From a virus: DNA of 64,000 nucleotides. Under the pieces are notes generated by a model, which saw only the letters and a list, made by a program, of their open reading frames with translations, was not told where the DNA came from and did not search any database. Below, one piece after another: positions 53,874-62,201 of this stretch. The stretch spans positions 37,650 to 101,649 of the IMG/VR virus record IMGVR_UViG_3300024306_000021. The stretch is one strand, 5' to 3'. The position numbers and the translations under genes were made by a program. How positions within the stretch are numbered: the stretch's first letter is position 1; each line of letters begins with the position of its first letter.

Positions 53874-54901
53874 CATTTTATAAAGATACTGTTAAAAAAA
53901 TAGAATTTGAAGTATCCTCTTTCTGTAATGCTAGATGTCCTCTGTGTGTTAGAGAAATGAAAGGTGGCGATCATAGTTTCTTTGCCCAGAAAAATCTAGA
54001 TACTATATTTTTAGAAATCTGTCTTGGGGAAGAATTTGCTAAAAATCTAGAGCATATCTATATCGCAGGAGTGACAGGTGATCCAGCGATGAATCCTCAT
54101 CTACCTAACGTCATACGATGGTTTAGGAATGCCAACCCAGACGTGTTTATAGAAATTTCTTCTAACGGCGGAATACAGAAAGAAACATGGTGGTATGAGC
54201 TAGGAGAATTATTAGGACAGAATAGCAAGATGACTTTCGCTATAGATGGTATGGAAGATACTAATCATATCTATCGTAGAAATGTTAAATGGGCTGCTGT
54301 AATGAGGAACGCCAAATTTTATATAGATTCTGGAGCACCGGCGACGTGGCAGTTCATACCATTTAAGCATAATCAACATCAAGTAGAATACGCAGAAGCT
54401 TTATCTAAAGAGATGGGATTCAAAGAGTTCAAGACCAAGATAACTTATAGGAACGTAATGACTCCTCAGACAGAGATAGAATATGCCGACGATCCTAGAT
54501 ATACTCACGACTTTCCAATATTAGATTTTACTAATAAAGCAAAGATAGAAAAACATTTTGATGAGTTAGATATTTCATGCGCAGCCATCAACGATTCTAG
54601 TTGTTATATTTCTGCCGAAGGACTAGTATATCCGTGCTGTCATCTTGCCAGCCTGATGTTATTACCAGATGACTTTTTACCAGATGAATATGACTGGATT
54701 CCGAAAGCTAAAGAAAGTTTTTCTAGAGATGATATCAGTCTTTACAAGGCAGATATTTTTTCTATATTTGCTAGTAAAACATATATGATGTTAAAAGAAA
54801 ATTGGAACAAAACTATACAAGCAGGTAGGAATCCTATGTGCTCTTTGATTTGTGGAAAGAGCAAAACAGGATCGAGCATTTCACAAAAATTTTATTCGTA
54901 A
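53870..54901 (+). CDS. Radical SAM/SPASM protein, copy A
   Basis: A 343-residue protein with Cys19, Cys23 and Cys26 (SFCNARCPLC). C-terminal cysteines (SCYISAEGLVYPCCHLASL and CSLICG) are typical of a SPASM domain binding extra [4Fe-4S] clusters. It is a close relative of the protein at 54892-55977, which is convergent and overlaps it by ten bases, so they look like an inverted duplication. SPASM enzymes often modify peptides. Confidence 0.9.
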   Translation: MTFYKDTVKKIEFEVSSFCNARCPLCVREMKGGDHSFFAQKNLDTIFLEICLGEEFAKNLEHIYIAGVTGDPAMNPHLPNVIRWFRNANPDVFIEISSNGGIQKETWWYELGELLGQNSKMTFAIDGMEDTNHIYRRNVKWAAVMRNAKFYIDSGAPATWQFIPFKHNQHQVEYAEALSKEMGFKEFKTKITYRNVMTPQTEIEYADDPRYTHDFPILDFTNKAKIEKHFDELDISCAAINDSSCYISAEGLVYPCCHLASLMLLPDDFLPDEYDWIPKAKESFSRDDISLYKADIFSIFASKTYMMLKENWNKTIQAGRNPMCSLICGKSKTGSSISQKFYS

Positions 54902-55977
54902 GAATGATTTTCTAAAAACTGATCGTTTGGCTGTGAAAGTTTTACATTTTTAAACTTGCCACAGATCCTAGCACAAGTGATCAGTTTTTCCTCAGTCCAA
55001 TATTTGTTCCACACAGTTTGATAAGCATTAGACTCAACGACATTCTTTATTCCATTAAATGCATCGATAGCATCCGGACCACCGAGGTCGTTAACTAACT
55101 TGTTGTATTGTGATTTAATTTCGTCGTCAATGCTTTTGTCTACGAACTTGTTATCATAATAAGTTTCAGGAATAGAACTTAACCAGCAGCAGGGCATAAT
55201 CTTTTTGTGTGCGTCTATGTATATTTCTTTTATGTTCTGAACATGACAGGAAATCTCAGCTTCCTTAACCATGCTTTTATAGTTGTTTATGACTTCTTTG
55301 CTGATATAAGTTAACTTGCTGCTAGTAGGTGGATGAATGACATGAGTTGTATTTCCATTCTTGTCATAAACATCAAACTTGGGTTCGCCTACAAATCTAG
55401 AACTAGATTTTAAAACAAACTTTTTAAAGCCCAGTTCTTTTGCTCTAAGCTGGCATTCTTCTACTTGATGTTCGTTGTGTTTAAATTCTAAGAAAGTCCA
55501 TTCGGCATTCCCACCACGCTGTATAAATGCTGTGGCATTTTTAATAACGTTCTCGTATGTTGTTCCTACACGATGTAGACTATGAGTATCTTCTAGACCA
55601 TCGATGCCAAAGTGTACCATATGATCTACAGGTAGTGCTACCGCAAGATCCTGCCACCAGCTGGTCTTACGAGCACCTCCATTTGTGTGTACGCTTATAC
55701 CTATGTTAGGATTGACACTGACAGTGTAACGAACCATATCTATGAATTCATCATTGAGCATAGGATCGCCGAAGTTACCACAGAAATAGATACGCTTGAT
55801 TTGGAAGAGTACTTCGCTAGACATTATTTTCCTGTAGTCATCGAGAGTCCATTCACTGTTGCTCAGCAAAGGATTGGGCAAGCCTCCGTGGTTGTTCCTA
55901 GCACACATAGGACATCGTGCTTGACAGTTATTTGATATCTCTAGGTGTATCTGATACAGTTGATCGAACTTAAACAT
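54892..55977 (-). CDS. Radical SAM/SPASM protein, copy B
   Basis: A 361-residue relative of 53870-54901. Shared features are Cys18, Cys22 and Cys25 (NNCQARCPMC), IYFCGNFGDPMLN, MVHFGIDGLEDTHSLHR and a C-terminal SPASM region (CHVQNIKEIYIDAHKKIMPC, then CARICG). It overlaps the next upstream radical SAM gene by eight bases. Substrate unknown. Confidence 0.9.
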   Translation of the reverse strand: MFKFDQLYQIHLEISNNCQARCPMCARNNHGGLPNPLLSNSEWTLDDYRKIMSSEVLFQIKRIYFCGNFGDPMLNDEFIDMVRYTVSVNPNIGISVHTNGGARKTSWWQDLAVALPVDHMVHFGIDGLEDTHSLHRVGTTYENVIKNATAFIQRGGNAEWTFLEFKHNEHQVEECQLRAKELGFKKFVLKSSSRFVGEPKFDVYDKNGNTTHVIHPPTSSKLTYISKEVINNYKSMVKEAEISCHVQNIKEIYIDAHKKIMPCCWLSSIPETYYDNKFVDKSIDDEIKSQYNKLVNDLGGPDAIDAFNGIKNVVESNAYQTVWNKYWTEEKLITCARICGKFKNVKLSQPNDQFLENHSYE

Positions 55978-56941
55978 TTTTTATCTTTGGTATCTTGCTG
56001 TCAGCACTACTTACGCATCTTTCAGTAACACAGGGCATAGGTTTGGCAAACAATTGGAATGAGTCTAGGGTGCCAATCGGTTCTTCTCTACAGCTATAAC
56101 CTCGCCTGACTTCGTTACCTCTTATTACTAGACTTTGATATCCGCTATTACAGTCCCATCCTTTAAAACTATTAAATCCAAACGCATTGAATCTTTCTGC
56201 TTGATCAAATAGATAGTCTTGTCCACCATCATTTAATCTTATCTGATAAATGTTTTCATCAAATGCTTTCTGTGGGAATCCCTGCTTCATTATGTTGATC
56301 ATCTCTGGCGTGTATCCATCTACGATGGCACTAGCAGTTTCGTTGCTCTGTGGTTTAAGAGTAACATTGATTCCTCTCTTGTGTAAACGTTCGCAGCGTT
56401 CATAAAGTTCAAAAAACTGTTCTGGCACCATGACTTGATTTACAGTCACGTACACAAACTCATCCATCAGCTTCAGACACTTGTCTCCAAACTCTGATTC
56501 TTTGGCAAACTCAGCATGATAGCTGGCAGTAATACTTTTTCTTTGTAACATGCTCACAGCGTTAGCCCAAGACTTCCACCAGTTGATGCTAGGACTTAGA
56601 TTAGTAGTCATGTGTATGCTTTGATAGCTGCTTTCCATTTCGTCGAGGTGTCTAGTCAGTTCCAACAACTGTTTGAAAGTCGTAGGTTCTCCTCCGCTGA
56701 AACTCCAGTGGAATTCATTGAAACCATTCAGCCTTGCCTGTCTTTTGATTTCATCTACTGTTCTTTTATAAACATCGATGCTTTGGAAATCTAACTTATC
56801 ACTGTTAGCATATGGCCAACAGTAAGAACACTTGTAGTTACAAAAACGCCCTAGTATCCAACTGATGTTGAATAAAGGGCGATCTAACATATTGATTTGA
56901 CCGAAATGTTTTATGTTGTTGAATGGAATTTCTTTAATCAT
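55970..56941 (-). CDS. Radical SAM protein
   Basis: A 323-residue protein with Cys34, Cys38 and Cys41 (GRFCNYKCSYC) and WSFSGGEPTTFK. Later cysteines (GWDCNSGYQSLVIRGNEVRR, YSCREEP, CVTERC) suggest an auxiliary cluster. It is most like 48535-49437 in the window. Its start overlaps the stop of the HExxH protein gene by four bases. Confidence 0.9.
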   Translation of the reverse strand: MIKEIPFNNIKHFGQINMLDRPLFNISWILGRFCNYKCSYCWPYANSDKLDFQSIDVYKRTVDEIKRQARLNGFNEFHWSFSGGEPTTFKQLLELTRHLDEMESSYQSIHMTTNLSPSINWWKSWANAVSMLQRKSITASYHAEFAKESEFGDKCLKLMDEFVYVTVNQVMVPEQFFELYERCERLHKRGINVTLKPQSNETASAIVDGYTPEMINIMKQGFPQKAFDENIYQIRLNDGGQDYLFDQAERFNAFGFNSFKGWDCNSGYQSLVIRGNEVRRGYSCREEPIGTLDSFQLFAKPMPCVTERCVSSADSKIPKIKNV

Positions 56942-57600
56942 GGTCTATGACATATCTCTCCTCTGTCTATGGCGAGAATGTTAAGGTATACCATTTTAAT
57001 TACCTTATTAAAAATCTTAGTGTGTGAAAACAGGCTATAGTAGTCTGCTAGATAAGGATCAAACTTAACAGCTTCGGTAAGATGTTGTAACTGTCTTAAT
57101 GACTCTATTCCGTATTGCCTATAAAGATTGTGAGCTATGTTTACAGCGAAACAGAACATTTCATCTTTATCGCTGTAATAGATCTGTTCTTCAGTGCCGT
57201 TGTGTATACAGCTTTCTTGATAGTCTTTAAATTGAAATTGATATCTATGTATGCTCTCGTGACACAGAGCATCGGCTATTTCGTTGATCAACAGCCTGTG
57301 TAGTTTTTCTGTGAGATTGAATTTTTTCTTTTCGCTAGAACAGCAGACCTGTAGCTCTATAGATTTCTTATGAGTTTTTTCGTAGAATCCGTGTATGGTA
57401 AAACAATCCTTTAATCCTGACACTCTACGATAAGTTACTTTGATGCCTACCATATGGCGGCGCTTCATTCTGCGTATGATCTGTATCAGAGATTTAGCAC
57501 TGATCTTTTCTAGAGGAACATGATTTTCGAGATATCGTATCACCCAAAAGGGATCAATGATATCACTTTCTGTAAATAATGCGTCCTTTAGAGAGGTCAT
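56938..57600 (-). CDS. HExxH metallopeptidase-like protein
   Basis: A 220-residue protein. [14 protein letters not shown] holds a zinc HExxH (His114, Glu115, His118), followed 25 residues later by [14 protein letters not shown], whose Glu could be the third ligand. The N-terminal helices ([20 protein letters not shown]) are basic. This arrangement recalls SprT-like or small phage metallopeptidases. Its first 38 bases overlap the end of the IF-1 gene. It leads into three radical SAM-related genes, so peptide cleavage after modification is a thought, no more. Confidence 0.72.
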   Translation of the reverse strand: MTSLKDALFTESDIIDPFWVIRYLENHVPLEKISAKSLIQIIRRMKRRHMVGIKVTYRRVSGLKDCFTIHGFYEKTHKKSIELQVCCSSEKKKFNLTEKLHRLLINEIADALCHESIHRYQFQFKDYQESCIHNGTEEQIYYSDKDEMFCFAVNIAHNLYRQYGIESLRQLQHLTEAVKFDPYLADYYSLFSHTKIFNKVIKMVYLNILAIDRGEICHRP

Positions 57601-57778
57601 ATACACTAAGCTCTATTTTGACTTCATCGCCCAATAACACCTTTATGTTATTCTGTCTCATCTTACCGCTCAAATGAGCGATAATATTCGGTCCCTCATT
57701 TAGCTGAACCTTAAACATCGTATTCGGAAGAACGTCAACGACCTTCCCCTCGGCAGTAATAAGATCTTGCTTAGCCAT
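57563..57778 (-). CDS. infA: Translation initiation factor IF-1 homologue
   Basis: IF-1 occupies the ribosomal A site during initiation. The 71-residue protein is full length and aligns with bacterial IF-1 throughout: [53 protein letters not shown]. The key basic loop (SGKMRxNxI) and DLSKGRI are intact. A phage-encoded copy could favour phage mRNAs, and would suit leaderless messages (inference). It shares one base with the stop of clpP. Confidence 0.92.
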   Translation of the reverse strand: MAKQDLITAEGKVVDVLPNTMFKVQLNEGPNIIAHLSGKMRQNNIKVLLGDEVKIELSVYDLSKGRIIYRK

Positions 57779-58350
57779 TATGACAACAGATGATCTGCGA
57801 TATTCAATCCAATTGCTTCTTCAACTGTGAGATATACATCACTGGCTGCTAGAAGTTTCTTCTTTATCACGCTAGGTGCTAATCCTGTAGCTTCTTTCAA
57901 AATGTTTAGCATCTTGTCATTACACAAATCATTTTCTCTCATAGTGGCTTTAAGGTCATGATATTTAGCATCCATAGTTTCAGTGAATTGATGACACATC
58001 AAACTGGCATTTTTGGACACGTATCTCTGTCCTCTATCACCGCTGGTAAAAATCAAGAAAGCTGCGCTCATGGCGCAACCTATAGCGACGGTTCTAATCG
58101 TATGTGGACTAGAGCGCATGACATCTATTAGAGCAAATGCTTGATACAGATCACCACCCGTAGAATTTATATAAAGGGTCAGAACCTTGTCTTTAGATTC
58201 GAGATTCTCGTAAGTGATCCATTTGATAGCGGGTGTGATAGTTTCTTCATCGATTTCGCCCGTGAGGAAATACATCGAATTCTCTAATAGTTTGAGGTCA
58301 ATGCGATCTTCTGCGTTGAACTCGTGGAATTTTTTCAACCTTGGCTCCAT
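57778..58350 (-). CDS. clpP: ClpP-like serine protease
   Basis: A 190-residue S14 peptidase with the full triad at positions matching mature E. coli ClpP: Ser95 ([11 protein letters not shown]), His120 (LMCHQF) and Asp171 ([19 protein letters not shown]). The oxyanion strand INSTGGDL is present. The GxS motif has Met-Ser in place of Ser-Met. No ClpX/ClpA is seen, so it would use host unfoldases or process phage proteins such as a prohead protease would. It is followed directly by infA. Confidence 0.92.
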   Translation of the reverse strand: MEPRLKKFHEFNAEDRIDLKLLENSMYFLTGEIDEETITPAIKWITYENLESKDKVLTLYINSTGGDLYQAFALIDVMRSSPHTIRTVAIGCAMSAAFLIFTSGDRGQRYVSKNASLMCHQFTETMDAKYHDLKATMRENDLCNDKMLNILKEATGLAPSVIKKKLLAASDVYLTVEEAIGLNIADHLLS

Positions 58351-58371
58351 ATAGTATTTGTATTACTTAGC

Positions 58372-58740
58372 CTAGAGTAAGATCCATATAAACCAAATGT
58401 AAGTCATCCAGTGTAAAAGTTGATCACCGCCGAACCAAATCCAAAAAGATTTTTTGGTGATATCCTTTTCACCGAATTTAGATTTAATCCAATCTATATG
58501 ATAATGTATAAGACTGTCAAAAATAGCAAAGATTAGAGAAAACCAAAAGTTCAGATAGATCAGGAAAACTATAATAGTACCAACTCCGTGTTGGAAACTA
58601 TGTGTGATACCCACTAGATTACCATATACACCTTTTTGTTTTACCTGTTCGTTAGTTTGGAAAACAAAATCTATCAAAAAGTGCTTGATAGCTAACAACG
58701 CCAAAATTACTATAACTTCGTCTGTTATCATTTCAGTCAC
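58372..58740 (-). CDS. DUF3307-like membrane protein
   Basis: A 122-residue protein with about three transmembrane helices (IVILALLAIKHFLIDFVF, VGTIIVFLIYLNFWFSLIFA, LLHWMTYIWFIWIL). Conserved polar parts include KHFLIDFVFQT, HSFQHG, and HYHIDWIKSKFG, matching the DUF3307 family found in bacteria and phages. Function unknown. It overlaps the dehydrogenase-like gene by four bases. Confidence 0.82.
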   Translation of the reverse strand: MTEMITDEVIVILALLAIKHFLIDFVFQTNEQVKQKGVYGNLVGITHSFQHGVGTIIVFLIYLNFWFSLIFAIFDSLIHYHIDWIKSKFGEKDITKKSFWIWFGGDQLLHWMTYIWFIWILL

Positions 58741-59489
58741 TCATCCCTTAGTAGTTTATTATACGACATTATCGATTGAAGGTAAACGTTGTCCACATCC
58801 ATATTAGCCATAGTAGCTACATCTTTTGGTAGACATTTACCCCCGAACCCGACTTTGCCATCTGGCCCAGGTACTTCGCTTTGCCCAAAACCGATACGCC
58901 AATCTTCGCAGATAGCATCGTGTATTACATTCCAATTTGCTTCATTTTTTTCTGCTATGGAATATAAGCTGTTGAACATGGTTATTTTGGCTGCTAATGC
59001 TGTGTTCAAACCTAGCTTTATGATACTGGCAGTTACGATATCTGTCAGATGCCATTTAGATCGTGTACCATGTTGATATTCTTTAAGCAGAGATTCAACA
59101 GACTGACACATATGATTGGATCCACCTAACACAACGATACTAGGATGGATGGCTTCATATTTGTAATTTTCTTCACGTAAGAATTCTGGCCAATAAACGA
59201 CAGAATGATAATGATCGCTTATGTTGGCAAGAAACTCAGTTTGGCAGGTAGAACGTATGATCACAATACCACCAAACCCTTTTTGTTTAAGTTCGTCGAT
59301 ACATCTAACTATACCAGAATGATCTAGTCCATGTTCGGCCGCAGGTGTAGGCACAGTGATCACAGCATGTTTATATGGTTTAAGATCATCGATAGATAAA
59401 CCAAATGCTGGATCTATATAAGACACTTCCTTGTTAAAAACAAGACCTGTGGCTTGACCTACTATACCTTTGCCGAAAACAACTATCAT
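58737..59489 (-). CDS. UDP-glucose/GDP-mannose dehydrogenase-like protein (short)
   Basis: A 250-residue protein with NAD loop FGKGIVGQATG, VITVPTP, IIRSTCQTEF, VVYWPEFLREENY and GFGGKCLPKD with the catalytic Cys. It covers the NAD-binding and central domains of nucleotide-sugar 6-dehydrogenases but lacks the C-terminal UDP-binding domain (full enzymes are about 400 residues). Such short forms occur in T4-like phages. It may oxidise a small sugar nucleotide or be regulatory. Confidence 0.83.
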   Translation of the reverse strand: MIVVFGKGIVGQATGLVFNKEVSYIDPAFGLSIDDLKPYKHAVITVPTPAAEHGLDHSGIVRCIDELKQKGFGGIVIIRSTCQTEFLANISDHYHSVVYWPEFLREENYKYEAIHPSIVVLGGSNHMCQSVESLLKEYQHGTRSKWHLTDIVTASIIKLGLNTALAAKITMFNSLYSIAEKNEANWNVIHDAICEDWRIGFGQSEVPGPDGKVGFGGKCLPKDVATMANMDVDNVYLQSIMSYNKLLRDE

Positions 59490-59650
59490 AAATCTTCCTT
59501 AGAAAAAGTTTCGTCCATTTGGCAGACATGTATCAAGAATTCTAGATCACTTGCCAATACAGGATCATATTTAAATAGACCCTCAGCTAACTCGAGCAAT
59601 TCTTGATCGTTTAGAGATGCTATAGAATCAATTATCTGCTGTAAGTTCAT
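59486..59650 (-). CDS. Small acidic helical protein
   Basis: A 54-residue protein (MNLQQIIDSIASLNDQELLE ...) read from the ATG at 59650, preceded by AGAGG. Its stop overlaps the next start (ATGA) and its start overlaps the end of the upstream gene, like other genes of this operon. Acidic and helical, unknown function. Confidence 0.68.
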   Translation of the reverse strand: MNLQQIIDSIASLNDQELLELAEGLFKYDPVLASDLEFLIHVCQMDETFSKEDL

Positions 59651-60164
59651 CATGTGCCTCTATAGCTGACTTGAGTGCGTGTTCGACAAACTCGTTAAAA
59701 GTCATGTCGCGTTCATGAGCCATCTTCATATAAGTAAGCAATTCTTCATCTGTGAAGTTAACTGGCACCTGTACTCGGGTGTCGTAATCTTCTTCGTTAA
59801 CGATAGCAACGGCTTTTTCGATCCAATCTTCTTCAACATCAAGATCGGTGAACTTGACCGGTGTACCGTCGTCGCGTTCCCATGCTTCGTCGATAACGGC
59901 ACGTTGTTTACATTCGGCTTCAAACGCTTCGAGGTATTCTGGATTGGTCATACGATAAGCACGTTCACGCTTGTAGTCAAATGCTTCCACTTGATAGACT
60001 TCTTGTGTAGCAGTATCAAACAAGATAGTGACTGTATGTCCGTCGTGGTCACCGTTCCAGCTATCTAGACGATAGGCTGTAGGGCCAAAACATTGCCATT
60101 GGTAATCGCTACCTTCAGTGATGCGATAGTCACAGACTTCCAACCATTGCTTGAGGGTGATCAT
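59628..60164 (-). CDS. Conserved T4-like phage protein with ribbon-helix-helix-like end
   Basis: A 178-residue acidic protein (MITLKQWLEVCDYRITEGSD ... SWNGDHDGHTVTILFDTATQ) that I recognise as a conserved unknown of marine T4-like phages. Its last 50 residues (VPVNFTDEELLTYMKMAHER, DMTFNEFVEHALKSAI) have a strand-helix-helix pattern like RHH DNA-binding or antitoxin domains. A regulatory role is possible. It overlaps the upstream gene by four bases. Confidence 0.8.
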   Translation of the reverse strand: MITLKQWLEVCDYRITEGSDYQWQCFGPTAYRLDSWNGDHDGHTVTILFDTATQEVYQVEAFDYKRERAYRMTNPEYLEAFEAECKQRAVIDEAWERDDGTPVKFTDLDVEEDWIEKAVAIVNEEDYDTRVQVPVNFTDEELLTYMKMAHERDMTFNEFVEHALKSAIEAHDELTADN

Positions 60165-60418
60165 GCTTCTTCCTTTGCTTCCTCGGTTACTTCATTTTTT
60201 TGCTCTTCGACATACGTAGCTCTAATCATACGAATCATCTGCTCACAAGCTAGTTGGTTCATAGTCAGCGTCATGCTGGTAGTACCATCTGTCAACGTCA
60301 AAGTGGTACGTCCATCTGTAGTGGCGCCTACTCTAAAGTATTCTTCTCGGGTTTCTTTTGTCGGAGGCTGTGAATTTGACGTCATTACATTTTCCTTTCG
60401 GTTTCTTTTAAAAAACAT
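60161..60418 (-). CDS. Small phage protein
   Basis: An 85-residue protein. The start at 60418 (MFFKRNRKENVMTSN) directly follows the upstream stop with AAGGA at good distance; an internal ATG at 60385 also has a ribosome site, so two products are possible. The middle (TTDGRTTLTLTDGTTSMTLT) is beta-rich and the end acidic. Unknown function. Confidence 0.65.
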   Translation of the reverse strand: MFFKRNRKENVMTSNSQPPTKETREEYFRVGATTDGRTTLTLTDGTTSMTLTMNQLACEQMIRMIRATYVEEQKNEVTEEAKEEA

Positions 60419-60419
60419 A

Positions 60420-60677
60420 TTAGATTCCTTGTGCGTTTTCGTTACTGTTTTTTTGGTATTCCATTCTACGCTTGCGGCACTCATCTCTGACCTTTGGTGG
60501 AAAGTCTGGACTGATTTCAGCTAGGCGACAATCATAGACTCTGGTACTGCCTTTACCAAGATCGCTAAACAACAATATTCCTGCGCAGACAAGAACTATG
60601 ACCACTACGGGCAAAGTTTCTTTATCTAGATTTGAAGGTTTGAGATGTTTTAACAATTCTCGTAATTTATCTTTCAC
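60420..60677 (-). CDS. Single-span membrane protein
   Basis: An 85-residue protein with an N-terminal basic helix, one transmembrane segment (LPVVVIVLVCAGILLF) and an outer part VYDCRLAEISPDFPPKVRDE CRKRR with two Cys. Small proteins with 'CRLAEISPDFP' occur in T4-like marine phages. Function unknown. Confidence 0.75.
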   Translation of the reverse strand: MKDKLRELLKHLKPSNLDKETLPVVVIVLVCAGILLFSDLGKGSTRVYDCRLAEISPDFPPKVRDECRKRRMEYQKNSNENAQGI

Positions 60678-61078
60678 TATTGGAATGCCTCCATAGCTTC
60701 GTTATCAACATTTTCTGTCATGTGTAACATGAAACGATAAGCGTCCCAGGCTTTCTTGACAGATTCGTTTTCACTTAGTTGTGTAGGATACATGTCTACC
60801 CAAATTGCGTTTTCAGGTTGCATGTGTCGCATAATACCTTGCTTGCGAGGCTGTAGGATCTTATTAGCATACCATAACTGATGTGCTACATCTAAACAGA
60901 TTTCTTCGTCAAGCCCGTATAGATATCCGGGGCGCCCCATATAATTTTTGATAACACCTACTAGATGCTTTTCATCATCGATAGCTGTAGCCGCTATGAT
61001 AAATGCTACATCATCCACAGACAGATATCCTTCGACGATGTCACGAACACAACGACCGAGACTGAAACCGATTTTCAT
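60677..61078 (-). CDS. Conserved T4-like phage protein with AYxxY-type C-terminal motif
   Basis: A 133-residue protein (MKIGFSLGRCVRDIVEGYLS ...). Near the end ENESVKKAWDAYRFMLHMT is the same kind of helical motif found in three proteins far upstream. Related proteins in marine T4-like phages have no role assigned. It heads an early operon under a consensus sigma-70 promoter. Confidence 0.78.
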   Translation of the reverse strand: MKIGFSLGRCVRDIVEGYLSVDDVAFIIAATAIDDEKHLVGVIKNYMGRPGYLYGLDEEICLDVAHQLWYANKILQPRKQGIMRHMQPENAIWVDMYPTQLSENESVKKAWDAYRFMLHMTENVDNEAMEAFQ

Positions 61079-61101
61079 ATAGACTCCTTTAAGTGTTCTA
61101 T

Positions 61102-61130
61102 ATTATAGCACAGCTAAATTGAAAAGTCAA
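61102..61130 (-). promoter_or_regulatory. Sigma-70 promoter
   Basis: TTGACT (61125-61130), 17 bp, TATAAT (61102-61107) on the minus strand, followed by AAAGGAG for the gene at 61078. Confidence 0.87.
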
Positions 61131-61360
61131 GAAGCCCATCGCATAGCAAACATAGTAGCATCATGCTCATTTTGGAAATACCAAATTCGATAATTTTCAT
61201 CTTTGATATCTCTAAATTTGCTATTACAGTGTTCCAAACACCAAACTAATTTTTCTGGAAATTGATCATCGAAAGACTTTATTGGATGATATGTATCGAG
61301 CAACGACATCAGTCGTTGATCGTCTAAAAGATTAAGTTGACCATAGGCAACTACTTTCAT
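61127..61360 (-). CDS. Small LKW-tail family protein, copy 1
   Basis: A 77-residue protein. Its end, WCLEHC..., then IWYFQNEHDATMFAMRWAS, shares the pattern W[CV]xxxC ... WxF..., then MFxLKW with four other small proteins nearby. Its N-terminal half is unlike the others. Function unknown. It overlaps the next upstream gene by four bases. Confidence 0.72.
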   Translation of the reverse strand: MKVVAYGQLNLLDDQRLMSLLDTYHPIKSFDDQFPEKLVWCLEHCNSKFRDIKDENYRIWYFQNEHDATMFAMRWAS

Positions 61361-61737
61361 TTGAATTTAAGATACCACTCAGTGATTTTTGGACCTATGA
61401 ATTTAGCACGTATGGCATACTTGTATCCAAATGCTACATGGTCCGTCATCCTGTACCAACTGGGGGTTTCGAGAGCATTTTTCATTACCCATTGCCCTTG
61501 TTCACTTTTTTGCCAATTGTATAAAGGTTCGGCAGCATATAGATCAGGATCTTCTACATCGCCCATGGTAAACTCATGTACTGTGATTTCTTTTACTTCG
61601 TACAGTTTGTCATCTATAAGCATATAGTTGTTTATCACAGGATATCGAATCCTGCCAGGATCTTGGCTACACCACGATTCGTGTAGCCAATGGTTGATCA
61701 TCCTATCGCTTACACCCCAAGGGTCTCTTCCAGCCAT
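61357..61737 (-). CDS. Unknown phage protein
   Basis: A 126-residue protein (MAGRDPWGVSDRMINHWLHE ... TEWYLKFK). The final WYLKFK resembles, weakly, the LKW tails of its neighbours. The middle is beta-rich and acidic. It overlaps the nucleotidase gene by 28 bases. Confidence 0.65.
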   Translation of the reverse strand: MAGRDPWGVSDRMINHWLHESWCSQDPGRIRYPVINNYMLIDDKLYEVKEITVHEFTMGDVEDPDLYAAEPLYNWQKSEQGQWVMKNALETPSWYRMTDHVAFGYKYAIRAKFIGPKITEWYLKFK

Positions 61738-62201
61738 GGCTTACATTCTTCCCAAGATCTATACATGTGTGCCCTGCCTCCGGCACGTTTCCAATCTTCA
61801 CAGTTAGATTTGCGATCGTCGATCAAGATATCTCCGGGTTGGCAGCGAACCCATTTGTCGAAACTGTATGGTCCCAAGAATACAGGCACTTGTGGAAAAT
61901 ATTTGTTAGCCCAAAATATTTTGTCAGTTGGCGCCCAAGGCATGTCGTTGCCTTTGGGGATAGCAGTTAAGAAGTATAGACCACAGGCATGTTCTGTAGC
62001 ATAAGCAGTTAACCAATTGATCAATTGGTATGCTCCTTCCTTGACTGGTAGTTTGCTATACATGCGTTGATCATCTTTGAGCTTTTGCCAAGTAGCGTCT
62101 GGCAGTATGTCTCCGTCCTTGAACAAAGGTTCGTTAAGATATTCTCTAGCATAGCCAAACCAATCGGCTACAACATCGTCCATGTCGACATAGATATTCA
62201 T
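61710..62201 (-). CDS. 5'(3')-deoxyribonucleotidase-like HAD protein
   Basis: A 163-residue HAD-fold protein: MNIYVDMDDVVADWFGYARE (motif I DxDxV), YFLTAIP (motif II) and GDILIDDRKSNCEDW (motif IV). This is the NT5C layout, which removes phosphate from deoxynucleoside monophosphates. It could tune nucleotide pools or act on modified nucleotides. It sits among the LKW-tail genes and overlaps the upstream one by four bases. Confidence 0.87.
   Translation of the reverse strand: MNIYVDMDDVVADWFGYAREYLNEPLFKDGDILPDATWQKLKDDQRMYSKLPVKEGAYQLINWLTAYATEHACGLYFLTAIPKGNDMPWAPTDKIFWANKYFPQVPVFLGPYSFDKWVRCQPGDILIDDRKSNCEDWKRAGGRAHMYRSWEECKPWLEETLGV

Noticed and set aside
46410-56941. One of the radical SAM proteins as PqqE for the PqqA peptide
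   Set aside because: None is linked to pqqA or a PqqD-like gene, and no specific PqqE signature was recognised; similarity beyond the common motif cannot be claimed by eye.
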